DNA of 64,000 nt from Viscum album (Eukaryota; Streptophyta; Magnoliopsida; Santalales; Viscaceae): NCBI GenBank assembly GCA_963277665.1, contig OY728136.1, positions 1,978,850,576-1,978,914,575 on the forward strand, read 5' to 3'. Under the pieces are notes generated by a model that ran no database searches, was not told the DNA's origin, and saw only the letters and a list, made by a program, of their open reading frames with translations. The position numbers and the translations under genes were made by a program. Of this stretch, positions 1 through 13,659 are shown piece after piece (the first letter of the stretch is position 1; every line of letters starts with the position of its first letter).

Positions 1-1
1 A

Positions 2-286
2 AATAAATATGATAAAATTTAATAGTGTTTTTTTATTAACTACTAAATTTATGAATAAAAAACCCAAATTATCTTCACTGAGACCTTCATCCTCCTTCCC
101 CATGACCTCAACACCTAACACTAACCCATACCCCATTCTCCACATGACCACAATCTTCAATCCCCCTATTTTATCTTCTTTCACAACTTGAATTCCCCAT
201 AACCCTATCACTTCGTGATTCTGATGTTGCAACCACGCCTCCCCAACCTTCATGTTGACCACTTCCCTTGAATTTTTAACCTCCAT
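2..286 (-). CDS. Unrecognised open frame, running off the left edge
   Basis: An ATG at 286 opens 95 codons to the window edge with no stop; an in-frame TGA lies four codons upstream at 298-296. The predicted N-terminus reads MEVKNSREVVNMKVGEAWLQ. I do not recognise the family. Bases 60-290 are clearly richer in GC than the surrounding DNA, as expected for coding sequence. The last 15 or so codons toward the edge turn AT-rich, so an intron may begin there. A 19-bp palindrome sits 25 bases upstream of the ATG. The frame lies head to head with the CACTA transposase start at 1061. It could be a host gene fragment, a captured fragment inside the CACTA element, or chance. No conserved motif supports a function. 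Confidence 0.3.
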   Translation of the reverse strand, partial: MEVKNSREVVNMKVGEAWLQHQNHEVIGLWGIQVVKEDKIGGLKIVVMWRMGYGLVLGVEVMGKEDEGLSEDNLGFLFINLVVNKKTLLNFIIFI

Positions 287-310
287 TCCCGTACATCATT
301 ATCTTTCACC

Positions 311-329
311 TATGACATCTGATGTCATA
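311..329. repeat. Perfect 19-bp palindrome
   Basis: TATGACATC and GATGTCATA flank a single central T, giving 9-bp arms with no mismatch. It lies just upstream of the minus-strand open frame that starts at 286. The TGACATC half-sites resemble plant bZIP-type sites, but a regulatory role is only inferred. Confidence 0.45.
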
Positions 330-1060
330 TATTTCAATCATTAATATTTGTTTCCATTTATACGGTTTATGTTTTTCATTTTTTTAGATTCAAATTGGAT
401 TGGATATTTTTTTCATATTATATATTTATTCTCTCAAATCATGGACCTACCATAATATATAATGAAGTTAGGTGAGATCTAACCCATATTCTCATCCTTT
501 AAAATCAAACATATGGAAAGTATTATCATTAATAATGAAATTATACTATATTAAAAATGAATATAAATTAATAGTCATACATTAAAATTGGATTAAATAT
601 TTAATTAAAATTTATTACCATGGTCAAATACAATTAAATATTAAATATTTATATATCAATATTTTTTAAATTATGTTTTACATCGATTGTAATTATATTT
701 ACACTTTTTTTTATTCCTATTATATTTTTAATATTAATTATGCGATGATAAAAATTTTATTTATATTTTAAACTTATAATAAGATTCTTAAATCTTTAGG
801 AATATTTTTTTATTTAATATTATTCTACCGAAATAATTGAAATTTTTTTTAGTATAATAGTCAATTTAAAATATGTTACTAAAAATTTTAATTTATTTTC
901 CATATTTTATTTTTAACTGAGTTTTCTAATCAATATAAATTTTTTTAAGAAATTATTTTTTACCCCGCGATTTGAATAATTTGTTGGACTTGTTTCATTA
1001 AAAAAATTTAAATTTATTTTTGAATATATATATATGATGAAGAGTGGTATTCCAATATAT
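330..1060. other. AT-rich non-coding stretch upstream of the CACTA transposase
   Basis: About 730 bases of very AT-rich DNA with short A and T runs and no usable frame on either strand. It would hold the promoter side of the CACTA transposase. I looked for a 5' terminal inverted repeat beginning CACTA and did not find a convincing one, so the left CACTA boundary is unknown and may lie outside the window. Confidence 0.4.
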
Positions 1061-2213
1061 ATGGACAATATTTGGATTAATTTACCATAAAACACACCTC
1101 GGTATTTTAAGGATCTTGAATATTTTTTTGAATATGTAATTGAAAAGTGACCAGTGGATAATAGAATAAAAAGTTTATGTACCCATTATAAATTAAAGAA
1201 TTGGTTAAATAGAAGTGATGTACATGAGAAATTTATGTTGAAATAATTTACTTATTGATATATATATATATATTGTATTTTTTATGGATAATAGAATATT
1301 AATGAATGTCAAAGTTGTGACTATCCAATCAACAAAAAACAAAGTGACCCACCTGAGAAGAATTCATTTTTAAACACGATATATTATGAATTTGGATTTG
1401 TATGATTGAATGATTAGGATTTTAATATATTAATAAATTTTTTTGATAAAGAGTTTTTTAATATTACTCATAACTTCAGTGAGTATAAAAACGAGTTTTA
1501 TAATTTCATTAAATATATAACCCTAGAATTATTCTAAGGGTGTGCCAAGTATTCTATGACATATTTTCAACTCAAGTTTTACCACATAAAGAGTATATAT
1601 TAAATTAATATAGAATTAGTAGATATAATTTTAGATTTTCTTCATTATAAATTTGTTGAATTTAATATGCAATCATCATTATACGAGATCAATAAAATCA
1701 TTAAAAACAATTAGACTTGATTATACCGTAATACATGCATGGCCCAATGAACGCATGTTTTATCGGGGAGAAGTGTTTGATAAAGAATATTTTATAATAT
1801 ATCATAAAATTAGATGTAAATAAATGTGAATTAGTTATATTATTAATGATTCAAACATATTAAAAAAGATGAAGAAGAAAACTCCTACAAAGGTATTATG
1901 TTACTTTCCTCTCAAACCACACCTGTAATAATTATTCATGTAATCTAAAACTTCATACAACCTGAAGTATCCTGATTTTGATAGTAATAATTATTAATTG
2001 ATGATAAAAAATAATATTTGATTTCATAAATGGTTTTTGATTTATTATATAAATATTTTTTTAGATCTTATGAATGCACATTCAGTATTGGATTTTGATG
2101 TTTGTGACCCTTTTGTTACATTAAGTACTAGTTATAATATTTGTTCAATTGTTTTAATCCCCCATAATACACATCCAAGGTTATTTGTGAAATGTATTTT
2201 TGAGAATAAATAC
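1061..2213 (+). pseudogene. CACTA (En/Spm) TNP2-like transposase, segment 1 (N-terminal third)
   Basis: TNP2-like proteins are the transposases of plant CACTA DNA transposons. This piece carries the N-terminus in its usual order, spread over several frames with many stops. It starts MDNIWINLP at 1061 and has a degenerate Cys-His region near 1160-1210. LDYTVIHAWPNERMFYRGE near 1710-1770 matches the family's 'LDY.KIHACPNDCMLYRGE' signature. KKTPTKVLCYFPLKPHL near 1875-1925 matches the 'KVLRYFPLKPRLQRLF' block. LSTSYNICSIVLIPHN, inside the open stretch 2037-2231, matches the 'STSYSIWPVVLIPYNLPPW' block. The frame is cut at about 2213 by Copia-1, whose 5' LTR begins there, and resumes at 20636. 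The assignment rests on the run of family blocks in the right order, not on any single one. Confidence 0.82.
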
Positions 2214-3612
2214 ATTAAGGTGACATTTTAGTGTTTTTGGGCTAGTTGTGTTCATTGAAATATGCAAATGAAACAGACAGTTTTATTATCTAATGTGGTT
2301 GTTGACAAAATATATTGACAATGACTTAGGATGATAGTTTTATGTATGAGATCGATGAATTTGTGTAAAATATATATAAAAAATAGGATCATCATGGTAT
2401 GGAATAGTTGGAAGGTGTTTATAATTTTTAGCATATAAGGGGAAAATTAATTTTTATGTAAATAAAATATTTTTGAACAAGTGAAATTATTCGACGAATA
2501 GGTGCACAGGTATGGTGGAGTTGTGTGAAAGTAAAAATTTAAGGTCTCCACATAAAAATATTTCAAAGGAAACTCATTCATGAATGTTTTTCATTTTATT
2601 TAAAGTAATAGTTTTGTAAAAAATAAATAGTTGAATGAACATGGTAAATGTAGATGACAGTTTCATTATGGAAGTAAGTTTTTTTCTAAAGGTTGAATGT
2701 AATCATTGAAAACTAGAAAAGTAATAAATTTTTGTGTAAGGTATGTGCTGAATGAGGATGTTTCATAAATGTTTCTTAACACCTAAAAATATGTTAGAAC
2801 CCCCTACCCCCTCATTTAGAGTGTCTAACCCATAGATAATTTCATGGCTTTGAATCCATGTAAAAGTTTGAGAAATAAAGTCTTATAGAAATACACAATG
2901 TGTATATCATTTACACTGAGAAATGAAACTTTTTTCTATATAACCATGTGAACATTGGGAAATTATGGGTTTTAATGAATTTTTTTTACTTTAATGATAA
3001 ATTTAAAAGTTTTGGGAATGTTTTGAGTTTTATGAAAGTTCAATAGTTTCATGAAAGACTGAAAAGTTTCTGAAATGGTTGGGAAGTTGCACAAAACGTG
3101 TGAAAATGTTACGTGAAAGTATAAGTTAGAAGAACCAATGAATAATTTCCTAAAAACTGTATTATAAGATGGAAATCATTAGTTTTATGATATAATAAAA
3201 TTAAGACACACCAATTTTGGGGTAAACAACATTGGTTCAAGAAATCAAAGTATATCTACTAAAGGAACATCAAGTACAATTTATTATAGAGTATAGTGAT
3301 ATTTTAATTCATGAATTTTAGTAAACCAATAAGGCCAATGAGTCTTCTCTAAGCATTGAAATAGTATTACACTATAGTGGGTTTATAGCATTGAAAAATT
3401 TCTTTTTTATGCTCCTTGTATTGACCCATTTAAGATTGAACTATGTAAAATTCTTGTGTATCATGCATGTTTTAATTTTTTCTCATACAGATATATGGGA
3501 TTTAGTGACATGTGTGTTTTTTAATGATTCAACAAGATCCAAATGGGGGAGTGTTTTATTATATCATTCCCTAATTCACCCCTTAGGTTATTTAAACCAC
3601 TGTGGCCAATAA
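2214..3612 (+). repeat. Copia-1 5' LTR
   Basis: About 1.4 kb ending just before the primer binding site. The start is set by alignment with the 3' LTR (AAGGTGAC at 2217 against AAGGAGAC at 9362) and by the AATAC duplication. The open stretch 3391-3612 inside it is LTR, not a gene. Confidence 0.75.
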
Positions 3613-3624
3613 TTGGTATCAAAG
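3613..3624 (+). promoter_or_regulatory. Copia-1 primer binding site (initiator-Met tRNA)
   Basis: TTGGTATCAAAG directly follows the 5' LTR. It is close to the plant copia/gypsy consensus TGGTATCAGAGC, complementary to the 3' end of initiator Met-tRNA. Confidence 0.75.
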
Positions 3625-3644
3625 TTAAATGTTTTAGTGATTAA

Positions 3645-5560
3645 ATGCCTCTTAGTTATACCATGACAACATTAAATCACAAAGGGATTCCTATCTTTGA
3701 GAAAGAAATTTTCCAGCAAATTAAGATCATATGAAATAGTACATTCGATCTTTAGAAATTCATATGCATACAACTTCTATACGTGGGATCTTAATCAATA
3801 TGGATAGTGGAACTTTATCAGATATAAATCTAAGAGAATGGTATGTTAATGCCAGAGTTTGTAATTCCATAGGATGAGCTTTATCTAATACAATCTATAT
3901 GAAGGTGATATAATTTATATCCTCACATATGATGTGAAAAAATATAATGAATAACTACAAATGAAATTTTAAATTTCATGATGATAAATTGTATGTTTTA
4001 TTTAATAAATATGATAACATAAGGATTCATCCAAAGTAATCCATTGATGTTTTATTTGATCAGGTGAATGTTATTATAGAATACGTGTGTGATTTATGAG
4101 AATAACTTAATGACATGAATATTATCAAGTGCATCCTGAGAATAATTCCACCATAGTTCAGTATGAAATTTTTTATACAAGAGGATAAAGATTAAAATGA
4201 GCTGTCATTGGATATTTTTATATTATTCTTATGGTATACTAGATAAGAAATGATGATAATGAGGCTATAGAAAAGGGTACATATAAGGATACAACATTCA
4301 TGTCCATGAATAAACTCACCATGGATGATGTATAGAAAGAATAATAGGTGGATAAAGTTATGTCATTTCATTCCTCAAATTTTTAAAGGGGAAAAGGGAA
4401 GTTTAAGATAAATGTAAACACAAATGATTTTTATATGGATAGCTTGGTAACTTGAAAACCTAGTTTCCAAATACATTTTTAATATATGATGAGAACAATT
4501 AGGTTCCTTTGATGAAATCATCCTCCAATGTTAAAGGAAAGATATCTAATAAATGTAGCATCTTCAAGAATAGGGATCTTCTTTCAAATGAAAATTATGG
4601 ATTATAAGAATGTGCAAAAAATGAAATATAAGAATTCAAATATTTTAGAGAAAATTATATATTAGTTTTTTTTGTAAATTCATATCTAAGGGAAGAGGCA
4701 AAAAATGATGAGATAAATTTTTAAGGAAGAGTGGATATCAAGGTTGAATTGGAATCCACAATTCAAAATAAATATGTTTCGAGAGAAAAAAGAAATCTAA
4801 CAGAGTGGTTCATGATGTGAATGTCTATATACAACAAAAAGAATAAAATAAGTTTGAATTGAAGAAAAAATTAAAAAGATCAAATTTAAAAATACATTGA
4901 ACTCTCTCATGGTTTTTGAATATAAGATTAAAGTTGAAGAATATACCTGGGTTATCGATGGTTTGATATAATTGTGAAATATTTGGTCAAACATATCAAA
5001 GAACTCAAGGAGGAAATTATCAGCCTATGATGAAAATTTAAAGATTGGGAAAAAAATTGACTCTTGGTTGGAAATCGGGAATGTAGATCACCCAGGAAAT
5101 CAAAAATGTGAAATTAGAGAATGGAGGTTTATCAAAATTGTAAAATTATATTATGAGAAGAAAAAGATACATTAAAATGAAAATTTAGGTATGTGGATTG
5201 ATCAAAAATAGAAAATAATGATGGTTGATGCTACACCGTAATTGCTCACTCTTAGGTTGAAGGTCGATTAGGGTATGAATCATAATAAGAAGACACTAAG
5301 AACTAAATGGAACACTAGTGATGTATCAATGATATATTGGAATTCCCTATGTATCAGGTGTTATTGTTTTAAAATTATGGCACATTCACAAAATGTTTTC
5401 TCCAAGTCGAAACGATACCAAATGGAAAAAGAGAAACAATGGAAACTAGAAAAAAACCCAATATTACTAGAATGATTTTGATTGTAACTATTTATGGTGC
5501 AGAGAAATTGGATATGTGACCATATATTTCTTATCAACAATACATAATAATGTTCCAAAG
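3645..5560 (+). pseudogene. Copia-1 gag remnant
   Basis: Gag begins MPLSYTMTTLNHKGIPIF at 3645, 21 bases after the PBS, as usual for copia elements. It runs through a long frame-shifted, stop-ridden region. Near 5489-5530 a zinc knuckle of the CX2CX4HX4C type can be read as YLWCREIGYVTIYF, where the first Cys, the His and the last Cys have been replaced. A second degenerate Cys/His cluster lies near 5350-5390, so this gag probably had two knuckles, like Copia-2. The open frames 5275-5475 and 4797-4994 are accidental pieces of this region. No functional protein can be made. Confidence 0.6.
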
Positions 5561-5779
5561 AAGACCCAAATTTTTCATATTCAATAGTTCAAGGAATCAT
5601 CAAGTGATCTAAGAAAGCCAAACTAATTTTATTCTTTGAAATAATATTTTATTTCATCCTAATCTGAAGATAATCAAGAATGTATATCAACACTAGGTGT
5701 TAAATAAAATACATGAATCAAGAAGATAATACACTAATAAGAAATAATTTTAGTGATTCATCTAAAGTCATCTTATCTT

Positions 5780-8700
5780 ATAGGTGCATCAATAATTAAT
5801 AGTGGATGTAATTCCCATATGAAGGGAAATATGGATGTTTTCATAGGCATAAAAAATAATAAGGAAGGAATTATAATGTTCTAACATGGTGAATTATTTA
5901 TGATTATTGGATCTAGGAGAGCCAAATTTGGGGGAAAATATGAGACAGATAGACGTATTGGTGTTTGAAGGCCTTAGTAAAAACTGATTTTGTGTCATCG
6001 AAATGTGTGACCCAGGGAATAAAATAATATTTACCAAGAAATTATTTTTTATTGAGGGATAACATGGTACAATTATGATACAAGATAAACCAATGAAGAG
6101 GAATTTCTTCCATGTTGGTAGAGGAGAAGATATCTGACTTATATCCAAGGAGGAAGAAAATATGATTTGTCAGAATTATCTTGGTAATTTGATCCAACCA
6201 TCCTTATAATATGCAGATAATGTGATAAAAATCAATATCTCTCTATGTTGTCATGTTATTATACTCAGACATGTGATTCCTATCAATAAGGGAAGTTGAC
6301 TCATAAGATATATAACGAAAAAGAAAAGTAGTCAACCAGAGTTCTTGAATTTGTACATATTGTTTTTTAGACCTATTTTAGTATAATGACATGGATTTTG
6401 GTCATCACTCTCAATTATGAGGTGTTAATTTGTATAGTACAATATCATCTTAATGTTAACGAGAATTCTTAGATAGAAAATTATAAAATTCAAACCGATA
6501 ATGGAAAATATTTACCAATATACTAGTGTAAGAATATCTCAAAAACATGGGATAAGGAATCGTGCTTTTGGTAATAAGGACTCCTCAGTTGAATGGTGTG
6601 GTTGAGAGGAGAAACTAGATTATTAAAAACATATAAAAAATTATCCTTATTGAAAATGAATGATATGATAAGTTTTAGGAAAACCATTTCTAACAGAAAT
6701 CTATATTATAATAGATATTTTATGTGTCTAAGATAATATAAGACTCTATAAGAGATATTATATGGAAAGAAGAAGACATTGATTTACTTTTGAGTATTTA
6801 GATGTGAGTAATTCATTGTGAATAAGAAGGAACATAAATTGTTTAAATATCATATATATGAAGAAATATTACATTTATATTCCAGAAAAAAGAATAAAAT
6901 GATTCGATAAATTGTTAGGAAAGGTTTTTGAGGAAATGGAAACAAAGTGTGGAAAATGAGAAGAATAATCAATAAATAAGTGAGAATTTTTAGGAGGATT
7001 GTGATGATGATGTGACTAGCTCAGGGGGCATGAATGTGCCTAAAGTATATTTAGAAGAATATTATAATGATTAGAAGAATGAATTCATATCTGTTTCTAT
7101 ATATGAACTTAAGGGGTAAGCTAAAATAGATAAGTGGAATACCATCAGGGATTAAAAAATACCAGTGTAGGAGAGTATAATAAAGTCTCTATAGTAAACA
7201 AGTTTCCTATAATAAGTATATCCATAATCATTTAAAGAATGTGAAATATATGATATCTGGGATCAAGATATAAATCATGTTATTTGAAAAATAGAGAGTA
7301 TTTATACATAAGGATTTTTTCAACGATAGAAGATAAGATCATCATTGGGATCAAATGGGTCTTCTAGAACAAATTGAATGATGATGGCATGGTCGTATGA
7401 AACAAAGAATGATGGGTGTGAAACAGATAATACCATATCAATGGAAACAATTTAGATTAGGAATTTTCACCTTTTATAAGGATTAATACTATTCAAATAT
7501 TCATATCCATATTAGTAAAAAATGAAATTCAGTGTTTTCTTGATGTTTTACAAATCTAAATTTGGAATGAATTTATATAGGAAGAGGAGTACATCAAATA
7601 GATATACTTTTTTCTTTTCCATGAAAATTAAAATAATTTTTTTTTGAATAAGTCTTTTACAGGATAATGTAGGCATCAAGAGCATTGTATTTGGGAATAG
7701 ATCAAAACATGAAGAAGATTGGGTTTCATCATTGCATAAATGATTACAATATCCATATCCACAATGAGTGGAATAAAAGGATGATGATATTAGTTTATGT
7801 GGAATAAATAATTATCTGTGGTGTTTATGAGGCACAATTTTAAAAAAAATGGATTTCGGGAAGTTCTAGTTCAAAATGTTGATTATTGTTAAATATACAT
7901 TATTCCTTAGTTTATTGGTTTTACATAAAATGAATGATATATTTATATGTTAATATAAATATTCCAAGGAGGTTATTTGAAAGTTTGGAATAGAAAAAAC
8001 CAAGGATATCCTAACTATAATTTCTACCAAGATGAAATTAATAATGGATGGAGATGGTAAAATAATCAATGACACATAATATTGGCAGATCATAGGGAGA
8101 TTATTGTACGTACAAGTGATAATATATATCATTTTTGATACCTTCTGGGTGACGCAATGTCTATATAATCCCAATGTGATCCTCATGGTTATATTAAAGA
8201 TTACTATACAATATATGAAAATAATAATGTATTTAATATTTCTTTAAAATGAAACCCCAAAAATGAATTATTGGGATATAAAAATGTATAATGGGATGGA
8301 TTAACAAATGATATAAAGTCACATAAATTGGTGGATTACATCATGGAATATATTTTATTTCTTATTTAATAAAAAAATAATTTTAACTTTCTCTATGGTC
8401 CACATAATCTGAAAATATTATGGCAACTCAAGATTTCATGTAATTACTATGGATGAAGTAGTAGCTTGAAGATATGGGAGTTGAAGTGAAGTCTCTAATT
8501 GGAATCCATTTTTACAATTTATGTTCTATAAATCTTAGAATACATCCATTACATAACTCATAAAAATGTTCATTGAAATAAAATATCACTTTATCAAGGA
8601 GAAAGTTGAACATGAGCTTGTGAAGTTGGAGTATTTTCATATAGAAATACATGAATTAAATTTTTTGAAAAAGGACCTACCCAAGGATTCATTTTAGATA
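5780..8700 (+). pseudogene. Copia-1 pol remnant (protease, integrase, reverse transcriptase, RNase H)
   Basis: Domains in copia order, in changing frames. The protease near 5783-5870 reads INSGCNSHMKG, where the catalytic Asp of DSGC is now Asn. Integrase reads IQTDNGKY near 6490-6515 (second catalytic Asp context) and PQLNGVVERRN near 6577-6610, the diagnostic 'TPQ-NGVAERRNR' block. An 'SPYE-GKKP-YFRVFGC' block follows near 6735-6815. Reverse transcriptase starts near 7340 with IGIKWVF and DDGMVV, followed by the EFSPFIRINTIQIFIS block near 7455-7500. RNase H-side blocks follow near 7975-8115 (KFGIEKTKDI, then RQIIGRLLYV). Stops occur every few dozen codons. Confidence 0.8.
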
Positions 8701-8859
8701 CATGAACTAACTTTTAGATTCAATTAAAATCCCCATAATTGAACAATGTATATTTGTGATACTCACTCGACATGGTATGGTGTATTTTTTCTAACACAAT
8801 AATCTATGTTCATGACCCTATTATAGAATGAAAATAAGTGTCCATTCAGTTCATTGAAA

Positions 8860-8870
8860 GGGGGGGGGGG
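8860..8870 (+). repeat. G homopolymer, 11 bases
   Basis: Eleven G in a row after GAAA, in otherwise AT-rich DNA between the end of Copia-1 pol and its 3' LTR. I first considered it as a polypurine tract, but it lies almost 500 bases before the LTR border supported by LTR alignment. Confidence 0.9.
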
Positions 8871-9358
8871 TAAATGATGTTGATGAAAGAATAAAATAGG
8901 TTTAGAGGAGGATTTTTATATATGATGATCATAGATACATGTATTTAATGAATATATATCTTGTAAGGTTGACCTCTGAGTTCATTATTCAAGTAGGTTC
9001 CCATTGTAGTTGAATATACATTCTTCTCTAGAGATTCACTATGTTTGACAATGATCAACCTATTGATATTCATACTAACAAATGAGTTTCAATAACTTCT
9101 TGTCTCAAGAACGATGTTTTTCATTGATTAAAATTATATTTCACGCATGTTCCTCATGCTGATCATGGATCATTTTTTTCTAGAGTATGAGTTAAGTAAA
9201 TATTTTATCATAATATAGAGTCACATGATGTGAATTATGGTTGTAGAAGGAAGTGCAGAAATTTCTATCAACAAGCATGAAATACAAGGTTTAAAATGGT
9301 ACCAAAGAGGGAGTAGTTTTTAACAAGACAAAATGGTAATATTTTAGGTAAATAATCC
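8871..9358 (+). other. Copia-1 3' untranslated region
   Basis: No coding motif. It separates RNase H from the 3' LTR. A purine-rich AAAGAGGGAGTAG at 9304-9316 is the best polypurine-tract candidate, although it lies about 40 bases before the aligned LTR start. Confidence 0.4.
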
Positions 9359-10761
9359 CTCAAGGAGACACTGTAAGGTATTTAGGCTGGTTGTGTTTAT
9401 TAAAAAATCTGGTTGAAAAATAAAATCATGATGTTTTAGTGTGATTGTGGGAAAAGAATGTTGATAAAAATATAGGATGGTAGAGACTTGTATGAGCTCA
9501 AAAAATTAATAATAATATAATGTTTGATGTTATCCAAGAAAGAGGATCATTATGGAATAAAATCTATAGAAGGTGTTCAGAAAGATTCACATATAAGTTG
9601 GTAGTTTTTTCTAGTAATTGTTTTAAAAAATCGGTCTAAAATTTAGAAGAAGGGAAAAGTTTTTCTGGAATAAAATGAACAATTTATATGAAAGTCAAAA
9701 AGTATCTCTTATAGGTACAAAATTTTAATAAATTTTCATAAAATTGAAGAATCAACGAAGGTTCAAAAAATATATGGTAAAGTAAAGTGCTTCAAAAAAG
9801 TTAATTATCTTAATGAAATTCAGATTTGTGTGAAATGGGAGGAGGTGTGTGAACCTGGTAAATATTGATGATAATTACATGATGGTTGTGAGTTTTGTAC
9901 AAAAGGTGACTTTAAATCATTAATTATCATAGAACAATGAAAGGTTTACCCAAGGTTAGTGGCTTATGAGGAAGTTGTGTGAAGGGTTGACAATGCAAAG
10001 AAATAAGACTCTACCCTCCTCCTACCCACATTTAGAGTGTCCAACCCATTGAGAATATTAGGACTCTAAAGAACAATAAATATTATGTGAATGCACTTAT
10101 TTCATGAAGCAACTATGAAAATATTAGTCGCATGGAGAAAAATTAATTGTGTTTATTTGACCAAGTAGTCTTTATAAGGGTTTTAAGTTACATGAAATTT
10201 GGTATATTTGAGACAGAAAGAAAAGTTCCGTGAAATTTATGAGTTATGTAAAATTATAAGAGTATTGAAAAATACTAAAAACGTCCATTAAAGGTTGGTA
10301 AGATTCTAGAAATGTGTGTTAAGGTTTACTAAAAGAATATGTTTCCTAAAATATTGAATAATTTCCAAGAAACTCTATAGTAAAATGGAATTCCTCAGTT
10401 GGATAAAAGAAGAACTTCAAGAAACACCTATTATAGTGGAAACAATTTTATTTAAGAAATCAAAGGATATATACTGAAGATAAATTCAGTATACATAATT
10501 AGAGAGAGTAGTGATATTTTAACTCATGATTGGTAGTAAACCAGTAGGGATAGTGGGCCAGCTTAAAACATTGTAACAATAGTTTTCTATATTCGATTTG
10601 GTAAATTGGAAAATTGTCTTTGTATAATCATTTAAAAAGATCAGTTAAGGGTGAAAAAATTATAATTTATGTGTCTCATGCATGTTTTCATTTACTATCA
10701 AATATTTATATAGTAAGGATAAAGATGCGTGTTTTTTTTAACGATGAGACATGATCCAAAC
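9359..10761 (+). repeat. Copia-1 3' LTR, left part (interrupted by Gypsy-1)
   Basis: Aligns with the 5' LTR from its start up to GATCCAAA (3536-3543 against 10754-10760), where Gypsy-1 is inserted. The remainder of this LTR resumes after 20565. Confidence 0.8.
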
Positions 10762-13008
10762 TGTAACATCCCAGATCAGTTCACTCGAACTAGTAGATAA
10801 ACTGGTTCATTATGTGACCTCATGTGTGCCTCTATATACCCCATAGTTATATGACTAGAAACGAGGGTTTAATGAAGAATGTGTCGAAACTATAACCACT
10901 TTATCATAGTAAATAATCAAAATAATAAATAAGGAATAATGAGAAAAGGTACATAGAAATAACCATTTATCACATAAAAATCACAAAACAAGATAAATTC
11001 TTACAAACAAATATAGTGAACAAGTCATTTTATAATAATGTCATGTTTCAAATGAAACCTATGATGAAGACACTACTAATAATCACAATAACTGGTCATG
11101 ACTTTAAGCTCAGTCCCCTCATCCATGCTTCATCCCATGTCCCAAATAATCCATTTATCACTAGGACCTTTTCGTTATCCATACCTATAACCATAATGTT
11201 TTCTCGTGTACCAATGATGGCCCATGAAATGTGTGGGTATGACTCAGTAGGCCAACACTAATGGTTTCTAAAGAAATATACAGTCTAAAAATAGTTAATG
11301 TATTTGTATAATGAATAGAATAATAGTAAATAAAGGTAAATATCTTTCATAGTCATACTGTTTTGAATTAGTAACTTGTCCTCTCAGGCTCCATCATGAT
11401 ACCTGAATGACTATCCCCCTTCATCCCATGTAGTCCATATGAACAATATCCCATATGGGTCACATGTTTTAATCAAGTATAATCTTTCTAATTATTTAAC
11501 CAATGATGCATAAATCCCTATACTAAAATCATAATAAATTATTTGGAGCATCATATCCAAAATTCTAAACTAATAACCATGGATCATCATGTTCAACATC
11601 CAAAACCATTGGTGTGGAGGTCCATTTCCAAAACCATTAACCATTATTTTTACAAACATTTTTCAAGGAACAATATACTTTACCTTTCAACACATTTAAA
11701 ATAACAAGGGTTCTCCTTTTTAATCATTAATTATTCACCATGTTTATAATACTCAACACCTTTAACACAATTTCACATTTAAACCACTTTACCATTTATT
11801 ACAATAACACCACGATTAATTTTTTTTCACACACTTACCAACTTAGTCCAAATCCTTTTTAACCATGTACCATTTCATCACTTTATCAGGTTATAACCCA
11901 TTTAATTCCCAATAAATCCCACAAACCCCTTATATATGATATACAAAGAATACAAGAACAAGTATAAGTAGTCTAGTCTAAAAAACCCTTTATCTCACTA
12001 TTTACAATTCCATAATATAATTTACAAGCGATTAACACACCCTATGGATGGAAATAAATATAATATCATTGTTATCAATGGACCCAAAGAAATCCCTGAA
12101 GAGTCTAAAATATCAACTAGAGGTTCAATTTATTTATCATTAGTAAGGAAACAATTTTTCATAACATCAACACCATTTCACATGCAACACAAATTTTAAT
12201 AATAACTCAACTATGAGAAAGAGAACACATACCACCTACCTTTAGGTTCTTAGACAAACAATCATCCAAACCCGAATATTGATTCAAATTAAAATGGTCA
12301 CAACCAAAAAACAAAATAACTCCCCAGAAATAGGTTTCACAATAAAAAAACTACAAATCTATGAAACTTTCAGAAAATAGAATGAAATTGACTTATAGAT
12401 TTACCTGGGGATTCTAATTGTAAGAAATAACACATTAAATGACATATAATTCTAGAATCCATGAACCTGGGAGAGGAAGAAGAGTTTGGTTCACCTCTTA
12501 GGTAGTTGGGAGTGAAATGAGGAAGAAAATAGAGGAAGATAAATATAATCATGAGAGGTAAAAATCCTTAAATTTCCACTTTTAATGAGGAACACCATTT
12601 TTCAATAAGGTTTTTCAAACCATTCTCAAACCATGAGAGATCTTCTATCAATGGGAAACTCAAGCCACATGATTGTATGGGCTACCTGTAAGGTTCTTCA
12701 AACATTCCAGAAGTTATGAAAACTGATATAGGCCAACCTAACACGGTTTCCATGAAACCTTACATGGTTTAAAAACCATCTTCCATACCTAATCTTCACT
12801 GCATGGTGATGGATCATTGTTAGAAATAACTATACACTAACAACACACCATGAATTGTGAACTCCATTTCCATCTTTTTCAAGTCATGAACCCTAAGGAT
12901 TCTCCCGATTCCTTTTCTCCTCCTAGGAAATGTCTACATGAAATTTTAATGTTGTTTAACTAAAATTTAAAATATAAATATACTTCATCTAGGTGTCATG
13001 ATCTTATA
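10762..13008 (-). repeat. Gypsy-1 3' LTR (left copy)
   Basis: 2247 bp, matching the right copy along its length (for example the block with CACATTTAAACC near 11780 and 19350). A purine-rich tract, AGTGGGGAGAT on the minus strand (13009-13019), abuts its right edge and is the expected polypurine tract. The short open frames inside are not genes. Confidence 0.85.
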
Positions 13009-13659
13009 ATCTCCCCACTATGTAACAATTTCTCCTTGTGCAGCACTCAAAAACAACACATAGACTCTATGGTAAAAGTTCGGGTCACTAGGCCCCCATA
13101 TCATCTTACCTTTCTCAAGTTTTCCCTTGAATAGAACCAAGTTTCTATAGTACTCAGACCAATGTAATGGTTGTACATAGGATAATTTTATCATTTTGAT
13201 CCATAGTACTAATATGATGAACTTTAAAGGATGAATCTTCTTTGAGCTCAAAATAATCAACATCAATCACATGATAAGAGTCGAGGAGGTAATGTAGAAT
13301 CCTTGACATATGAAAAAATCATACATAACACTATACATACCTATAAGATCCATTCAATATTTTACTGAACTGGTCTGCTACTCAATCTTGAATAATATAA
13401 AAAACCCAGGAAAAAATTACCTTGATTTCAAATATGACGACAACCCAATCTTGGTGACACTAAAAGGAACACACATTCACCCTATATAAACTAAATAGTC
13501 TGAAAACATTAATCATTATATGATTTTTATCTACTCTGGCCTATTAACACACAGTTTCAGATCAACTTTTCTTGCTCTTATATATCCGATCTGATACTCG
13601 ACCCCCAAAACACTTACTCTCATACCTACATATAATACATGGATGATCTTCATGGCCTA

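Noticed and set aside
9..191. 60-codon plus-strand frame at the left edge
   Set aside because: It lies opposite the longer GC-rich minus-strand frame, and its low-complexity Thr/Pro/Ser composition is that of a shadow.
8871..10761. Copia-1 3' LTR starting right after the G11 run
   Set aside because: The sequence from 8871 to 9358 does not align convincingly with DNA before 2214, and the AATAC duplication and CACTA motifs place the 5' border at 2214.
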